Shown here piece after piece: positions 54,496-64,000 of a stretch of DNA of 64,000 nucleotides. The number at the start of each line of letters is the position of its first letter. The stretch's first letter is position 1. A program made the translations under genes and the position numbers. Origin of the DNA: Platanthera guangdongensis (Eukaryota; Streptophyta; Magnoliopsida; Asparagales; Orchidaceae); contig CM077162.1 of NCBI GenBank assembly GCA_039583875.1, positions 164,135,826-164,199,825 of the forward strand, written 5' to 3'. The notes beneath the pieces were generated by a model. It did not search any database, was not told where the DNA came from, and saw only the letters and a list, made by a program, of their open reading frames with translations.

Positions 54496-56571
54496 TGTAA
54501 CACCCCAAAGCCCACTTTGGGTTCAGGTTTGGGTGACACGGCCTGGGACACAGGAGTGTCCCAGGGTGTGTCCTGCTAGGGTTAAGCAGTTGGTGGTGTG
54601 GTCGACGAATTTTGGTCGACGATCGTCGAGGGCAGGGTACATGGCCTGTGACACGGGCGTGTCACAGGGCATGTCCTTTGCAGGTTTCAGGCAGGACTGC
54701 GTGTACTGGTGGACATGAGTGTGTCCTGGTGTACACGGCCTGGGACACGGGCGTGTCCCATGGCCGTGTCCTGCTCGGGTGAAGTGGAGATTGTGCTATG
54801 TGAAGTACACGGCTGGTAGACATGGGCATGTCGGGCATGACACGTGGGTGTAGGGTGTGACACGGGCGTGTCATACGGCCGTGTACTAGTTGGATTTGAG
54901 TCGGTTGGCTACCACTTAAGTGATACGACCTGTTACACGGGTGTGTCCCAGGGCGTGTCAGGCCGTGTTCAGCCTATTTTGGGCAAATCAGAGCCATCCA
55001 TTCCCTTATCCAGGAGCCAAGTGTCCAAGCAGTTTCTCTGTGGATATAAGGCCGAGAGTGAGGAGTTATTCCCTCATTTTTCATCCTTCTTCTTCTTCTC
55101 TCTTTCCAAGAGAGAGAAAGAGGGAGGGAGAGCTAGGGAAGGAAAGGAGAAACCAGCTGCTGGAGGAGCTGCAGAGTGCGGAGCGAAGATCTGAGATCAG
55201 ATTCGTGAAGGCAAAGCTGAGGCGGTGCTTTCCATCCGACTGCTTCATGGAGCCGAAATGATCTTCAAGGGTAACGATCTCCTTTTTGGACATCGAAGTC
55301 TATTTTTTATGCATGTGCATAGGATCCTCCACCAAGAGGTGGATATCGCAAGCGATTCCTTGGTTGAGTCTCCATCTAGAGCCGGAAGTGTGGAGTACGA
55401 CATAGGCATACTGTGTGAAGCCCATCTGGACGGGTAGTCTGGATTAGTGATGATTATGGGTAAACCAGAGAAGACTCCGTGGATTTGATGATATGAAAGG
55501 TGTATACTTTGTTGGATGGATGTATGGATGTGCTTATGAATGTATGGAGGCTTTGAGTAAGCTCCTGGTTGTAGTGAGAGATCAATTGGTAGCACGCATG
55601 GGGAGAGCGGGATAAACCCGACCTGCTACGACACTGGGGTGGGTTGATCTGGATAGATGAGGGATCAATTGGTGGCAACGCTTGGGGAGCTGAGTTAAAC
55701 CCGGCTTACTGCACCACAGGGGTGGGTCGATCGGAAATAGGTGAGGGGTCGATTGGTGGTAATGCTTGGGGTGCATCGATAAACACAACTTGCTACACCA
55801 CTTGGGTGGGTCGATCTTCTCTGGTTATTTATGGATGATGTGAGGTAGTACCTCTGAGTGGTGTGGATGACATGTTGCCAGCCTGCGGGATTGGTAGACT
55901 AGGATGGAATCGGCCAAACAACTAGTGAAGAACCTCTGATCGGCAGTGTACGACTGGGATACCCGGTACACCAATAAGGTGCCCTGACTGCACGGAGCGT
56001 CTGGTGGATACCGGCGTTTGTGATATGGTTGTGATTGGTAGATTGATAGAGATTGTTATGGCAATGCATATAGGGAAGGAACCACTGCCTCGGGTAAGCG
56101 GTAGGGTCATTATTATTGGTCAGCTAATGCTGACCGTTACATTGTTTACCACTCATGGGTGGATGGTTAATTGCAGGTGCTGATAATTGAATTGGTTTGA
56201 GTGGAATGGAGGCTTGCTGATAAAGGCCCTTGAAGGTCGTGCGAAGCGTGGTTGGATTTCATGTGCGGCCGGCCTGCGTGCTGATGTATGAACCTGTACA
56301 TTTGTGTAAAGAGAAACTTGTAAGGCCATAAGGCCATGGGTGTGTGTTGTATACATTCCTTGTTTTGATATATAACTATGGAGTTTGTATATTAGTGGAC
56401 ATTCATTGAGCTGAGTTCATCCAACTTATAATGCTACGCTAGAATATTTTGTGTTAGGGTACGAGTAGATTTTGACTTCCACACATAATTCCAACATTTG
56501 TCTGTGAAATATGGCGCGGGGCCCCGGCTGGAACCACCGTTATATTCCATGTGACGAGTGGGGGCGTTACA
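54496..56571 (+). repeat. 5' LTR of Tekay-3
   Basis: TGTAACACCCC to GGGGGCGTTACA. It has GACACGGGCGTGTC dyads (54650-54960), GTCGACGAATTTTGGTCGAC (54600-54619) followed by GATCGTCGA, and an ~82-bp tandem block at 55584-55825. Confidence 0.95.
55584..55825 (+). repeat. Three tandem ~82-bp units in the Tekay-3 5' LTR
   Basis: Units resemble GATCAATTGGTGGTAACGCT, then TGGGGAGC, AAACCCGGCTTGCTGCACCAC and GGGTGGGTCGATC. The same block is at about 59408-59645 in the 3' LTR. Confidence 0.82.
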
Positions 56572-56574
56572 AAG

Positions 56575-56587
56575 TGGTATCAGAGCC
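56575..56587 (+). other. Primer-binding site of Tekay-3, perfect tRNA-iMet match
   Basis: TGGTATCAGAGCC, three bases after the 5' LTR. Confidence 0.95.
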
Positions 56588-56736
56588 CAAGTTGAGATTA
56601 TTTGGGAGGAAGAACATAATTGAACTTACGAATGTCCACTAGGAAAGTATTCCATGCATGTAAAGTGTGTGAGTGTGTAGTCAATGTATAATTACTGTTA
56701 TGATATGTATGATTACGGGTGTTTTGTACATTGCTA

Positions 56737-57897
56737 GTGGCGAGGAGCGGTACTGGGCAGTCTGAGCCCCAGCGGTCCGATGAGAGTGCCGCACCAGTTG
56801 AAGTGTTTACGCCTCCTTTGGCGGAGACCATACGGATGGTGACACAGACAATGCTTGCAGTGTTATAGGAATAGCCTACTGGGCAGGCAAGGCCTGCAGG
56901 GGTACTAGTATGGGCTGGTGCAAGGCAAGAGCATGCTGAAGTTGTGGTGGAGGAGCAAGCAATGTATAAGTCATTGAAAAGATTTATGGAATTTCATCCA
57001 CCTACGTTTGGTGGGGCGACTTCCCCAATGCAGGCAGAAGATTGGCTTGCTAGAATGAAGAGGATCCTGCCGGCAATCAGGACTGCGGAGGAGCAGAAAG
57101 TGACCTTGGCCACTTTTCTGCTGGACGGAGATGCGAGATTGTGGTGGGATGACGTGGAAGTGCATCACTTGGCAGGTCGAGGATTAGAGGACGTCTCAAT
57201 TGATGAATTTTCCAGATTGTTTCTAGTCAAGTATTTGCCCGTGTCGCGGCGGATTGCGATGGAGAACAAGTTTCAACATCTGGTGCAGCGTGAGACTGAT
57301 ATTGATACGTACCTGCATGAGTTTACCAGACTAGGGCGATATGCGAGGTCTACCTTCGTGAAGGAAGCACAAAAGACGAATCGATTTTATGAGGGACTGC
57401 GGGATGAGTAAAGGTTGGTACTCCCGAGTTCAGTAAACCAAGCCTTCCAAGCGTTGGTTGATATGGCCCGTGCACTGGAAAAAGATTTGAAGCGGGTTCA
57501 AGAGAAGAAGAGACTGGCAGTGGAGAAGCCAGAATTTAAAGTGCCACAGTCAGAGCAATCAGAGTTTAGAAGACGAGATAAGAAAAGGTTCAGTCCTGCT
57601 GAATCAGCTCTGTCGACTGTTTCTTCGGGGGCGACCTATGGTCAAGGACGTGTTGATATACGTATATGTTATAATTGCGGGAAGCAAGGATACATAGCTA
57701 AATTTTGTTGGAATGCCCATTCAGGGAGTGAAAAGAAGACATGTGCGTCTTATGATAAAAAGGGTAAAGCAGTGGCTGAGTCATCTGCATCTCGGACGCA
57801 ACCCCAATTGCATAATTTGGAAGTACAAGAGCCGCAAAGCTCAATTGGTGAAATACAACCTCAAGTGTTTCATTTGACGTCTCGAGTGTTTAATTAG
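56737..57897 (+). pseudogene. Tekay-3 gag
   Basis: The frame begins ARSGTGQSEPQRSDE, matching Tekay-2 gag, but the ATG has become GTG at 56737. Two TAG stops near 56866-56874 sit where Gln is expected. The capsid region runs from FMEFHPPTFGG to KTNRFYEGLRDE, with a stop just after (57409). The zinc knuckle reads CYNCGKQGYIAKFC, with Tyr for the His ligand. Past the knuckle the frame ends at 57897 without protease homology. It is the only gene of the element. Confidence 0.9.
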
Positions 57898-58310
57898 GAG
57901 GCTGAATGGAAGGAAACATAAAAAAGTGACTCGTATCACTTGGAAGATGTGAATCCTGTAATTACTGATGATGATACCAGTATATATATATGTGGTATGT
58001 TATGTTAAACGTTGAAATGTTGGTGCACAGTTGGTGTTGTGTATATGATCGATCAATCATGGTGGCTATATATCTGATGTTGTTTTTGAATATAGATCAC
58101 TTGATGAATGTTGTCGCTGAATGTGCACATGAGGGTTATGTATGTGTTGTGTGTTGTTTGGTTTGTGTGATATCGTGGGGCGAGACAAGCGGCAACCCGG
58201 CTTGTTTGATTTGCGTGATCGGTTGCTGTGACTATAATGAAGAGAGTTTCAGTGAAGGGCTATAGGTGAGCCAAATTTTGGGGATGAAATTTTTTGAAGG
58301 AGGGGAGGAT
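57898..58310 (+). other. Tekay-3 non-coding tail and polypurine tract
   Basis: No gene is seen. GAAGGAGGGGAGGAT ends right before the 3' LTR and is the polypurine tract. The join between gag and this tail is where protease, RT and integrase would be. Confidence 0.75.
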
Positions 58311-60402
58311 TGTAACACCCTAAAGCCCACTTTGGGTTTAGGTTTGGGTGACACGGCCTGGGACACGGGCGTGTCCCTAGGCGTGTCCTGCTCGGGTTGA
58401 GTAGTTGGTGGTGTGGTCGACGAATTTTGGTCGACGATTATCGAGGGCAGGGTACATGGCCTGTGACACGGGCGTGTCACAGGGAGTGTCCTTTATGGGT
58501 TTCAGGAGGGACTACGTGTACTGGTGGACATGGGTGTGTCCTGGTGTACACGGTCAGGGACACGTGCGTGTCCCATGGCCGTGTCCTACTCGGGTGAAGT
58601 GGAGATTGTGCCGTGTGAAGTACACGGCTGGTAGACACGGGTGTGTCGGGAATGACACGGGCATGTAGGGTGTTACACAGGTGTTCCACACAGCCGTGTA
58701 CTGGTTGGATTTGAGTCTTTTGCCTACCGCTTAAGTGACACGGCCTGTGACACGGGCGTGTTACAGGGCGTGTCAGGCCATGTTCAGCCTATTTTTGGGC
58801 AAATCAGAGCCATCCATTCCCTTATCCTGGAGCCAAGTGTCCAAGCAGTTTCTCTATGGATATAAGACCAAGGGTGAGGAGTTATTCCCTCATTTTCATC
58901 CTTCTTCTTCTTCTCACTTTCCAAGAGAGTGAAAGAGGGATGGAGAGCTAGGGAAGGAAAGGGGAAAGGAGAAACCAACTACTGGAGGAGCTGCGGAGTG
59001 CAGAGCGAAGATCCGAGATCGGATTCATGAAGGCAAAGCTGAGGCGGTGCTTTCCATCCTGCTACTTCATGGCGCCAAAACGATCTTCAAGGGTAACGAT
59101 CTCCTTCTTGGACATCAAAGTCCTTTCTTTATACATGTGCATGGGATACTCCACCAAGATGTGGATATCGCAAGCGATTCCTTGGTTGAGTCTTCATCTA
59201 GAGCCGAAAGTATGGAGTACGACATAATCATACTGTGTGAAGCCCATCTGGACGGGTAGTCTGGATTGGTGATGATTATTGGTAAACTGGAGAAGACTCC
59301 GTGGATATGAAAGGTGTATACTTTGTTGGATGGATGCATGAATGTATGGATGTTGGATATGCATATAAATGTATGAAGGCTTTGAGTAAGCTCCTGGTTG
59401 TGGTGAGAGATCAATTGGTATCACGCCTGGGGAGCCCGGGATAAACTCGGCATGCTGCACCACTAGGTTGGGTTGATCTGGATAGATGAGGGATCGATTG
59501 GTGGTAACGCTTGGGGAGCCGAGTTAAACCCGGCTTGCTGCACCACATGGGTGGGTCGATCGGAAATAGGTGAGGGGTCGATTGGTGGTAATGCCTAGGG
59601 AGCATCGATAAACCCAGCTCGCTACACCACTTGGGTGGGTTGATCTGCTATGGTTGTTTGTGGATGATGTGAGGTAGTACCTCTGAGTGGTGTGGACGAC
59701 ATGTCGCCAGCCTGCGGGATTGGTGGACTGGGATGGAACCGGTCAACCAACAAGTGAAGAACCTCTGATCGGCGGTGTACGACGGGGATACCCGGTACAC
59801 TAATAAGGTGCCCTGAGTACACGGAGCGTCTGGTGGATACCAACATTTGTGATATGGTTGTGATTGGTAGATTGATAGAGATTGTTATGGCAATGCATAC
59901 AGGGAAGGAACCACTGCCCTGAGTAAGGGGTAGGGTCGTTATAATTGGTCAGTTAATGCTGACCGTTACTTTGTTTACCGCTCTTGGGTGGATGGTTAAT
60001 TGCAGGTGCTGATAATTGAATTGGTTTGAGCAGAATGGAGGCTTGCTGATAAAGGCCCTTGAAGGTTATGCGAAGCGTGGTTGGATTTCATGTGTTGCTG
60101 GCCTGCATGCCGATGTATGAACCTGTATATTTATGTAAAGAGAAACTTGTTAGGCCATAAGGCCATGGGTGTGTGTGTTGTATACATTCCTGGTTTTGAT
60201 ATATAAATGTGGAGTTTGTATATTAGTGGACATTCATTGAGCAGAGTTCATCCAACTTAAAATGCTGCGCAATAATGTTTTGAGTTAGGGTACGAGTAGA
60301 TTTTGATTTCCACACATAATTCCAACGCTTGTCTGTGAAATATGGCGTGGGTCTCCGGCCGGACCCACCATTATATTCCACGTGACGAGTGGGGGCGTTA
60401 TA
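58311..60402 (+). repeat. 3' LTR of Tekay-3
   Basis: TGTAACACCC to GGGGGCGTTATA; the final CA has become TA. It aligns throughout with the 5' LTR, with scattered changes. Confidence 0.95.
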
Positions 60403-60900
60403 ATATGGTCCATGTATTATATGATTAGAACTATATCATATAAAGGGAGATCCGTCTCTTGCTTGGGTATCTAAGCACTAACCAAAGAATCGTACTCATC
60501 TAGAGTATTTAATTTTTCTTCCACATCAAAAATAAGTACGTGTGGTAGACCTCTCTTTTGAAACTCAATAATGTGAATGTGCGCAACCACCTTTCCAAAG
60601 ATACCTTTGTTGAATATCTCATCCTTTAAGTTTTCATATTTAGCTCAAAAGATTCTTGTAAGTAGATCTGTACGATCATGCGGAAGTTGTCCTGGATAAA
60701 GTTCATTTTTTATTTCACTCCAGTTAGGATTGCACATCATTGTTAAAAATATATCTGGTTTGTCGTAGTGTTGCACAATTGACATTGCATCTTGATACCT
60801 CTTATACATATCCCTAGAGCTTCCAATGAAGGAAGACGGAAGGACCGTGCGTCGCCCAATGTTTCCTAAGCTAACAGAATTAAGTAAGAATTAAGAAAGA
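60403..60900 (-). pseudogene. Helitron Rep domain, N-terminal fragment
   Basis: In sense order: NIGRRTVLPSSFIGSSRDMY, QHYDKPDIFLTMMCNPNW, PGQLPHDRTDLLTRIF, a stop, then VVAHIHIIEFQKRGLPHVLI and LDEYDSLVSA. These are the conserved blocks of the Helitron Rep N-terminal region. The HUH nuclease motif after GLP, normally HxH, reads HVL, so the second His is lost. AG before the first block (near 60880) may be a splice acceptor. The gene continues at 54495 leftward. Confidence 0.92.
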
Positions 60901-61089
60901 ATAACATGAAAGACGTTAATCAACAACTGCACAGCTATAATAGAAGTATCAAACTCATGAAATAAAAATTCATAGAATTGATTGCGGCCGTTGGATATAT
61001 GTGCTTTAATCATAAGCCGTTTGTTCTTTTATTATTAAAAAAAGAAAAATTCCAGCCCTCCTAAACCTATAACCAGTGAAGGGAAGAGA
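60901..61089. other. Non-coding AT-rich spacer
   Basis: Upstream flank of the Helitron fragment; possibly an intron or 5' part of that element. No motif was recognised. Confidence 0.4.
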
Positions 61090-61374
61090 GAGAGTGTGAG
61101 TGAGAGAGCATGTGGCCGACGAACCCACCGGGGGGCACCGGGCAGGCCGCCGGCTGCTCCGCCGCCGGCGACAGTGGAGTTGTGCTGCAGGGCAGGCGAA
61201 ACGGGGGGGGGCATCTGGATTTTTTCCTGGATGAACAGTACTTCAGGAGGAGATTTGTTTATTTACAGGCCAATATGTATGAATCCAATGGCCAGAATCC
61301 ATTTCCTGGAGATCGGACGGTACAAATGCTTTTTATGGTGTGATTTGAGATATGACTATTATATTATATAATAA

Positions 61375-61376
<2 letters not shown>
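61090..61376 (+). repeat. Dispersed repeat R, copy 2 (plus orientation)
   Basis: The GC-rich start (CACCGGGCAGGCCGCCGGC) and the later ATCGGACGGTACAAATGC and TTATATAATAAAGATATATA parallel the inverted copy at 61950-62360. The match is diverged but collinear. Confidence 0.6.

Positions 61377-61462
<86 letters not shown>
61377..61462. repeat. (AT)n microsatellite, about 86 bp
   Basis: Uninterrupted AT run directly joined to the foldback element that follows. Confidence 0.97.
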
Positions 61463-61465
<3 letters not shown>

Positions 61466-61479
61466 GAAGTATATTGTTC

Positions 61480-61845
61480 TGACGTACGGGCGTACGGGCA
61501 TAACTCAAGGATGCTTTAAATCGAAAAATGTTACACATGAAAGTTGTAGATCTCGGCGAGACAAACAACTTTCATTCTGATAACTTTTTGAGTTGAAGCA
61601 GTCTTGACCTTCGATTTGGGCCTCGAAATCTGGGGGCGGCGAGACTGCTACAGTTAATGCCCGAAAATCTTGTTTTTTGGGGCCCAATATGAGCTTCAAA
61701 ACCACTCCAAATCAAAATATGATCAACATAAAAGTTGTATATGTCGACGAGATCTACAACTTTCATGTTGATTACTTTTCGATTTGGAGTCATCTTGACA
61801 TCCAAAACACTTGCCCGTACGCCTGCATATAAAGATGCCCGCATA
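61480..61845. repeat. Foldback MITE-like element between AT microsatellites
   Basis: The left arm (CGTACGGGCGTACGGGCA, then CATGAAAGTTGTAGATCTCG) recurs inverted in the right arm (CGAGATCTACAACTTTCATG, then TGCCCGTACGCC). The arms are imperfect and about 100-150 bp. It is bounded by AT/TA repeats on both sides. A related half lies at 50020-50176, also beside an AT run. Confidence 0.72.
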
Positions 61846-61898
61846 TTATATATATACATGTATATATATACATACATGTATGTATGTATATACATATA

Positions 61899-61929
<31 letters not shown>

Positions 61930-61975
61930 GTATATACATATATATATATATATATATCTTTATTATATAAAATAA
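61846..61975. repeat. TA/ATGT-rich degenerate microsatellite
   Basis: Mixed TATATG, TATACA and AT runs ending at CTTTATTATATAAAATAATA. It mirrors the AT run on the other side of the foldback element. Confidence 0.85.
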
Positions 61976-62360
61976 TATAACATTCTTGAAGTCAGAAATG
62001 AACATGAACCGTCCGATCAAGCATCTGCAAATATGGTCCATTTGATTCAAGAGCTGGGGGCTGCCAATATCCAGATCTCCCGTTTGAGCACTGTTCACGC
62101 CTCCAGAAATCCCGATACCCAAATCTGTGTCCTGTGCATTCATGGTTCAGTTTCTGTTGCCGACGACGGAGCTGCTGCCGGCCAGCCCGCCGCCCACCGG
62201 AGGGTTCGCCGGCCTCCGACGAACACGCCGGGGGTTGTCCGGCGGCGAGAGGGAAGGGCCACCACCGTCGATGGCCCTGCCCGTTAGACCCAGATCGTCG
62301 AATGCACGGAGTCTGATGACCCGTTCGACGATCGTCGAATGGGCTGTTAGACCCAGATCG
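61976..62360 (-). repeat. Dispersed repeat R, copy 3 (minus orientation)
   Basis: Inverted relative to copies 1 and 2. The GC-rich block CCTCCGACGAACACGCCGGG (62213-62232) is the reverse complement of part of 32500-32540. TTCGACGATCGTCGAA lies at 62324-62339 and further TCGTCGAA half-sites at 62298 and 62357. No gene is seen. Confidence 0.7.
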
Positions 62361-62448
62361 TCGAACGCCCGTCTCTTCAACAACCACTGCTGAGGAAATC
62401 ATCGAGCAACTCAAGAAAACTTCCCCCCAGCCTGAGACCTGCACCTTG

Positions 62449-63194
62449 TAATATCCCTCAAATAACTAGAACCCTAGGTGTGATTTTGTCATGACTAGAT
62501 CATGACAAAATTTTAGGAAATCCAAGAAGACCAAGTGAACCTAGGAATGAAAATGAGTTCACCATGGTCTGCAAATAACACATTCCAATTACCTAACCTA
62601 TAGTTTGACTTTATGACCTTAGTTTGATTCTTTGACCCCACCACAACATCCCTAACGATTTATGAGGTCCATAGGGTCACTAAGGACCAATTGAGGTCAA
62701 CTAAAATGGCCAAGTTGACCAAAATCAACCCTAACCCTAAAGTAGTCAAAGTTGCATGTCTAGGGCCAGTGGACCTCCAACTTGCCAAACTGACCCCACC
62801 TAGACTCTCCTAACCCCCAAGGGAGGTCAATGAGTCATTAACGAGCCATTGGGGTCAACTCAAAAGGTCAAGTTGACCAAAGTCAACAATAATCTTAAAG
62901 TGGTCAAAGTGCCCTATTAAGGGTCATGTGGCCTACAAGGTGTCAATCCAACCCTACCCAATCCTTCCAAGCCCTTAGGGGATACCAATGATTCACTAAG
63001 GACCCATTGGGGTCAACCTAAAAGGTCAAATTGACTAAAGTCAACTCAACTAGCCTAAATGGCCTAACCTAGCCCAACCCACTTGGGCTAAGCCCAATTT
63101 GAGTGGCCAACTAGCTTAGGAGGCTGATAATTACATAATTAGCGATCCATTTTCTGGATATGGTGATTATGAGAGAGAAAGGCAGGTTGGCTTT
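62449..63194. repeat. Three degenerate 159-bp tandem units rich in TTGAC, possibly in an LTR
   Basis: Units start near 62664 (GAGGTCCATAGGGTCACTAA), 62823 (GAGGTCAATGAGTCATTAAC) and 62982 (GATACCAATGATTCACTAAG). Each holds GGTCAACT and AAGTTGACCAAA-type motifs. The block starts TGTAATATCCC (62449), which looks like an LTR start. A perfect hairpin with 12-bp arms (ATTTTGTCATGA) is at 62483-62511. No protein is seen. Confidence 0.7.
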
Positions 63195-64000
63195 TGTAAG
63201 ACCCCCCCCCCCCCTCCCGGATCCCAAAACACGGCACGAAGGGGGAAGGGGTCTTATGCCTGGAACAGCTGCCTTGCGGTAGTATTAGCACACGAGCTAA
63301 CTTGTACCACAAGTCGCCTATTCCGCCGGCTACAATCAATATCAATATGAACATCTCAACCCAACCATAATATAAGGAAGAAGAAGAAGTCAAATCCACA
63401 CTAAGTATATGTATCCAAATACATCAAATAAGAGAAGCTAAAACATGCTTCTTCAATATCAGAGTACAACTACAACATTGCCCAAACGAGCTACATAAAA
63501 ATCTCAAAACATTCACATCTGTAACCATCACATCAGGCCCTGTCGTCCTGGCCTGGCTGTCCTGCTGTAAAGTCTGCGGCTGCTCTACCTGCGGGGTGCC
63601 CTCCTAAAAAGGAAGACGTATCAACCGTTAGTCGAAAAGACTAAGTGGCTTCACATCCGCTCCATCGGCGACTCCTCAGCACCGGGCAGAGAAAGGAACA
63701 CGGGTACAAGTATTATAAGCGGTAAAACATGTACAAACACGTGGTAATGATACAATAAGATTAGTAACATTTTACTCTAGCAGTTCTACATGTGTAACAA
63801 TATTATAGCTAGCAGTTCTACTTGAACAATAGTAAAATCAACAAGTACAAGTAACTACAGCAAAAAAGTAACTTAACTTATAAGAATGCCCATACAAACT
63901 TATAAGTTAAGGATCGGGTTACATAAAAGTAACTCATCGTATAAGAGTGCCCATACAAACTAATACGATGAGGATCTTGTTTGTGCAATACTATGTAACA
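63195..64000. repeat. Probable LTR, partial, running off the window
   Basis: TGTAAGACCCCCC at 63195 resembles the TGTAAC(G/A)CCC starts of the Tekay LTRs. The rest is non-coding, with a short duplication at the edge (ACATAAAAGTAACTCAT-like units at 63870-63970). If it is an LTR, the element continues to the right. No second copy is in the window, so the call is tentative. Confidence 0.4.

Larger units (their letters stand above)
54496..60402 (+). mobile_element. Tekay-3: gag-only LTR element inside the Helitron
   Basis: LTRs 54496-56571 (2076 bp) and 58311-60402 (2092 bp) enclose only 1.74 kb. That space contains a perfect tRNA-iMet primer-binding site, gag and a polypurine tract. There is no protease, RT or integrase. 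The flanks are ACATG (54491-54495) and ATATG (60403-60407), one change apart. Removing the element with one flank copy restores the Helitron reading frame (HGPCGHFKP). The LTRs resemble those of Tekay-1, so it probably depended on an autonomous relative. Confidence 0.95.

Noticed and set aside
57990..58265. Cys-rich 91-residue open frame after Tekay-3 gag
   Set aside because: The start of the frame is in TG-rich non-coding tail, there is no conserved motif, and no equivalent exists in the other Tekay elements.

Overview
This window is plant nuclear DNA, almost certainly from an angiosperm and from repeat-rich, heterochromatin-like sequence. The evidence is the element content: Ty3/gypsy elements of the Tat, Tekay/Del and Athila types, Ty1/copia elements, a plant Mutator-like element, a Helitron, and 5S rRNA-, tRNA- and U6-derived repeats. 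I found no intact host protein gene. Nearly every gene-like stretch is a transposable-element gene, most of them broken by stops, frameshifts or nested insertions. The species cannot be told from the sequence.

Layout. Positions 1-8491 hold a minus-strand Tat-type gypsy element whose 3' LTR lies left of the window. It has gag, protease, RT-RNase H, a second RNase H plus integrase, an 86-bp tandem array downstream of pol, and a 5' LTR at 7822-8491. It appears to sit inside Tekay-1 (8492-13961, + strand, 5' part missing). Tekay-1 and a complete Tekay-2 (13987-23277, minus strand, target duplication GACAT) both sit in the gag gene of copia-1 (13962-13986 and 23278-27991), only 25 bp apart; the copia reading frame continues across that gap. 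A MULE with a 9-bp target duplication occupies 28935-31725 and carries gene fragments in opposite orientations.

Positions 32596-49780 are a minus-strand Athila element (target duplication CCGGC) with gag and protease but no recognisable RT or integrase. Inside it is copia-2 (34494-44027, minus strand). Inside the 3' LTR of copia-2 is a 2-kb palindromic composite (36123-38107, target duplication TGTCC) made of 5S rRNA-like, tRNA-like and U6 snRNA-like pieces in alternating orientation. This is the most unusual object in the window.

Positions 49786-51290 hold a dispersed repeat, AT microsatellites, a head-to-head tRNA-like palindrome and a CGACATT minisatellite. A decayed Helitron Rep/helicase gene (minus strand) occupies 51806-54495 and 60403-60900, split by Tekay-3 (54496-60402), an LTR element that keeps gag only. 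Positions 61090-62360 are an inverted pair of the same dispersed repeat around a foldback, microsatellite-flanked core. Positions 62449-63190 carry a degenerate 159-bp tandem repeat rich in TTGAC, and 63195-64000 look like the start of another LTR.

Two themes cross element families. Stop codons in the decayed genes often fall where Gln or Trp is expected, which fits C-to-T decay of methylated DNA. CG-rich dyads (TCGACGA/TCGTCGA and GACACG/CGTGTC types) recur in the LTRs of unrelated elements and in the dispersed repeat.
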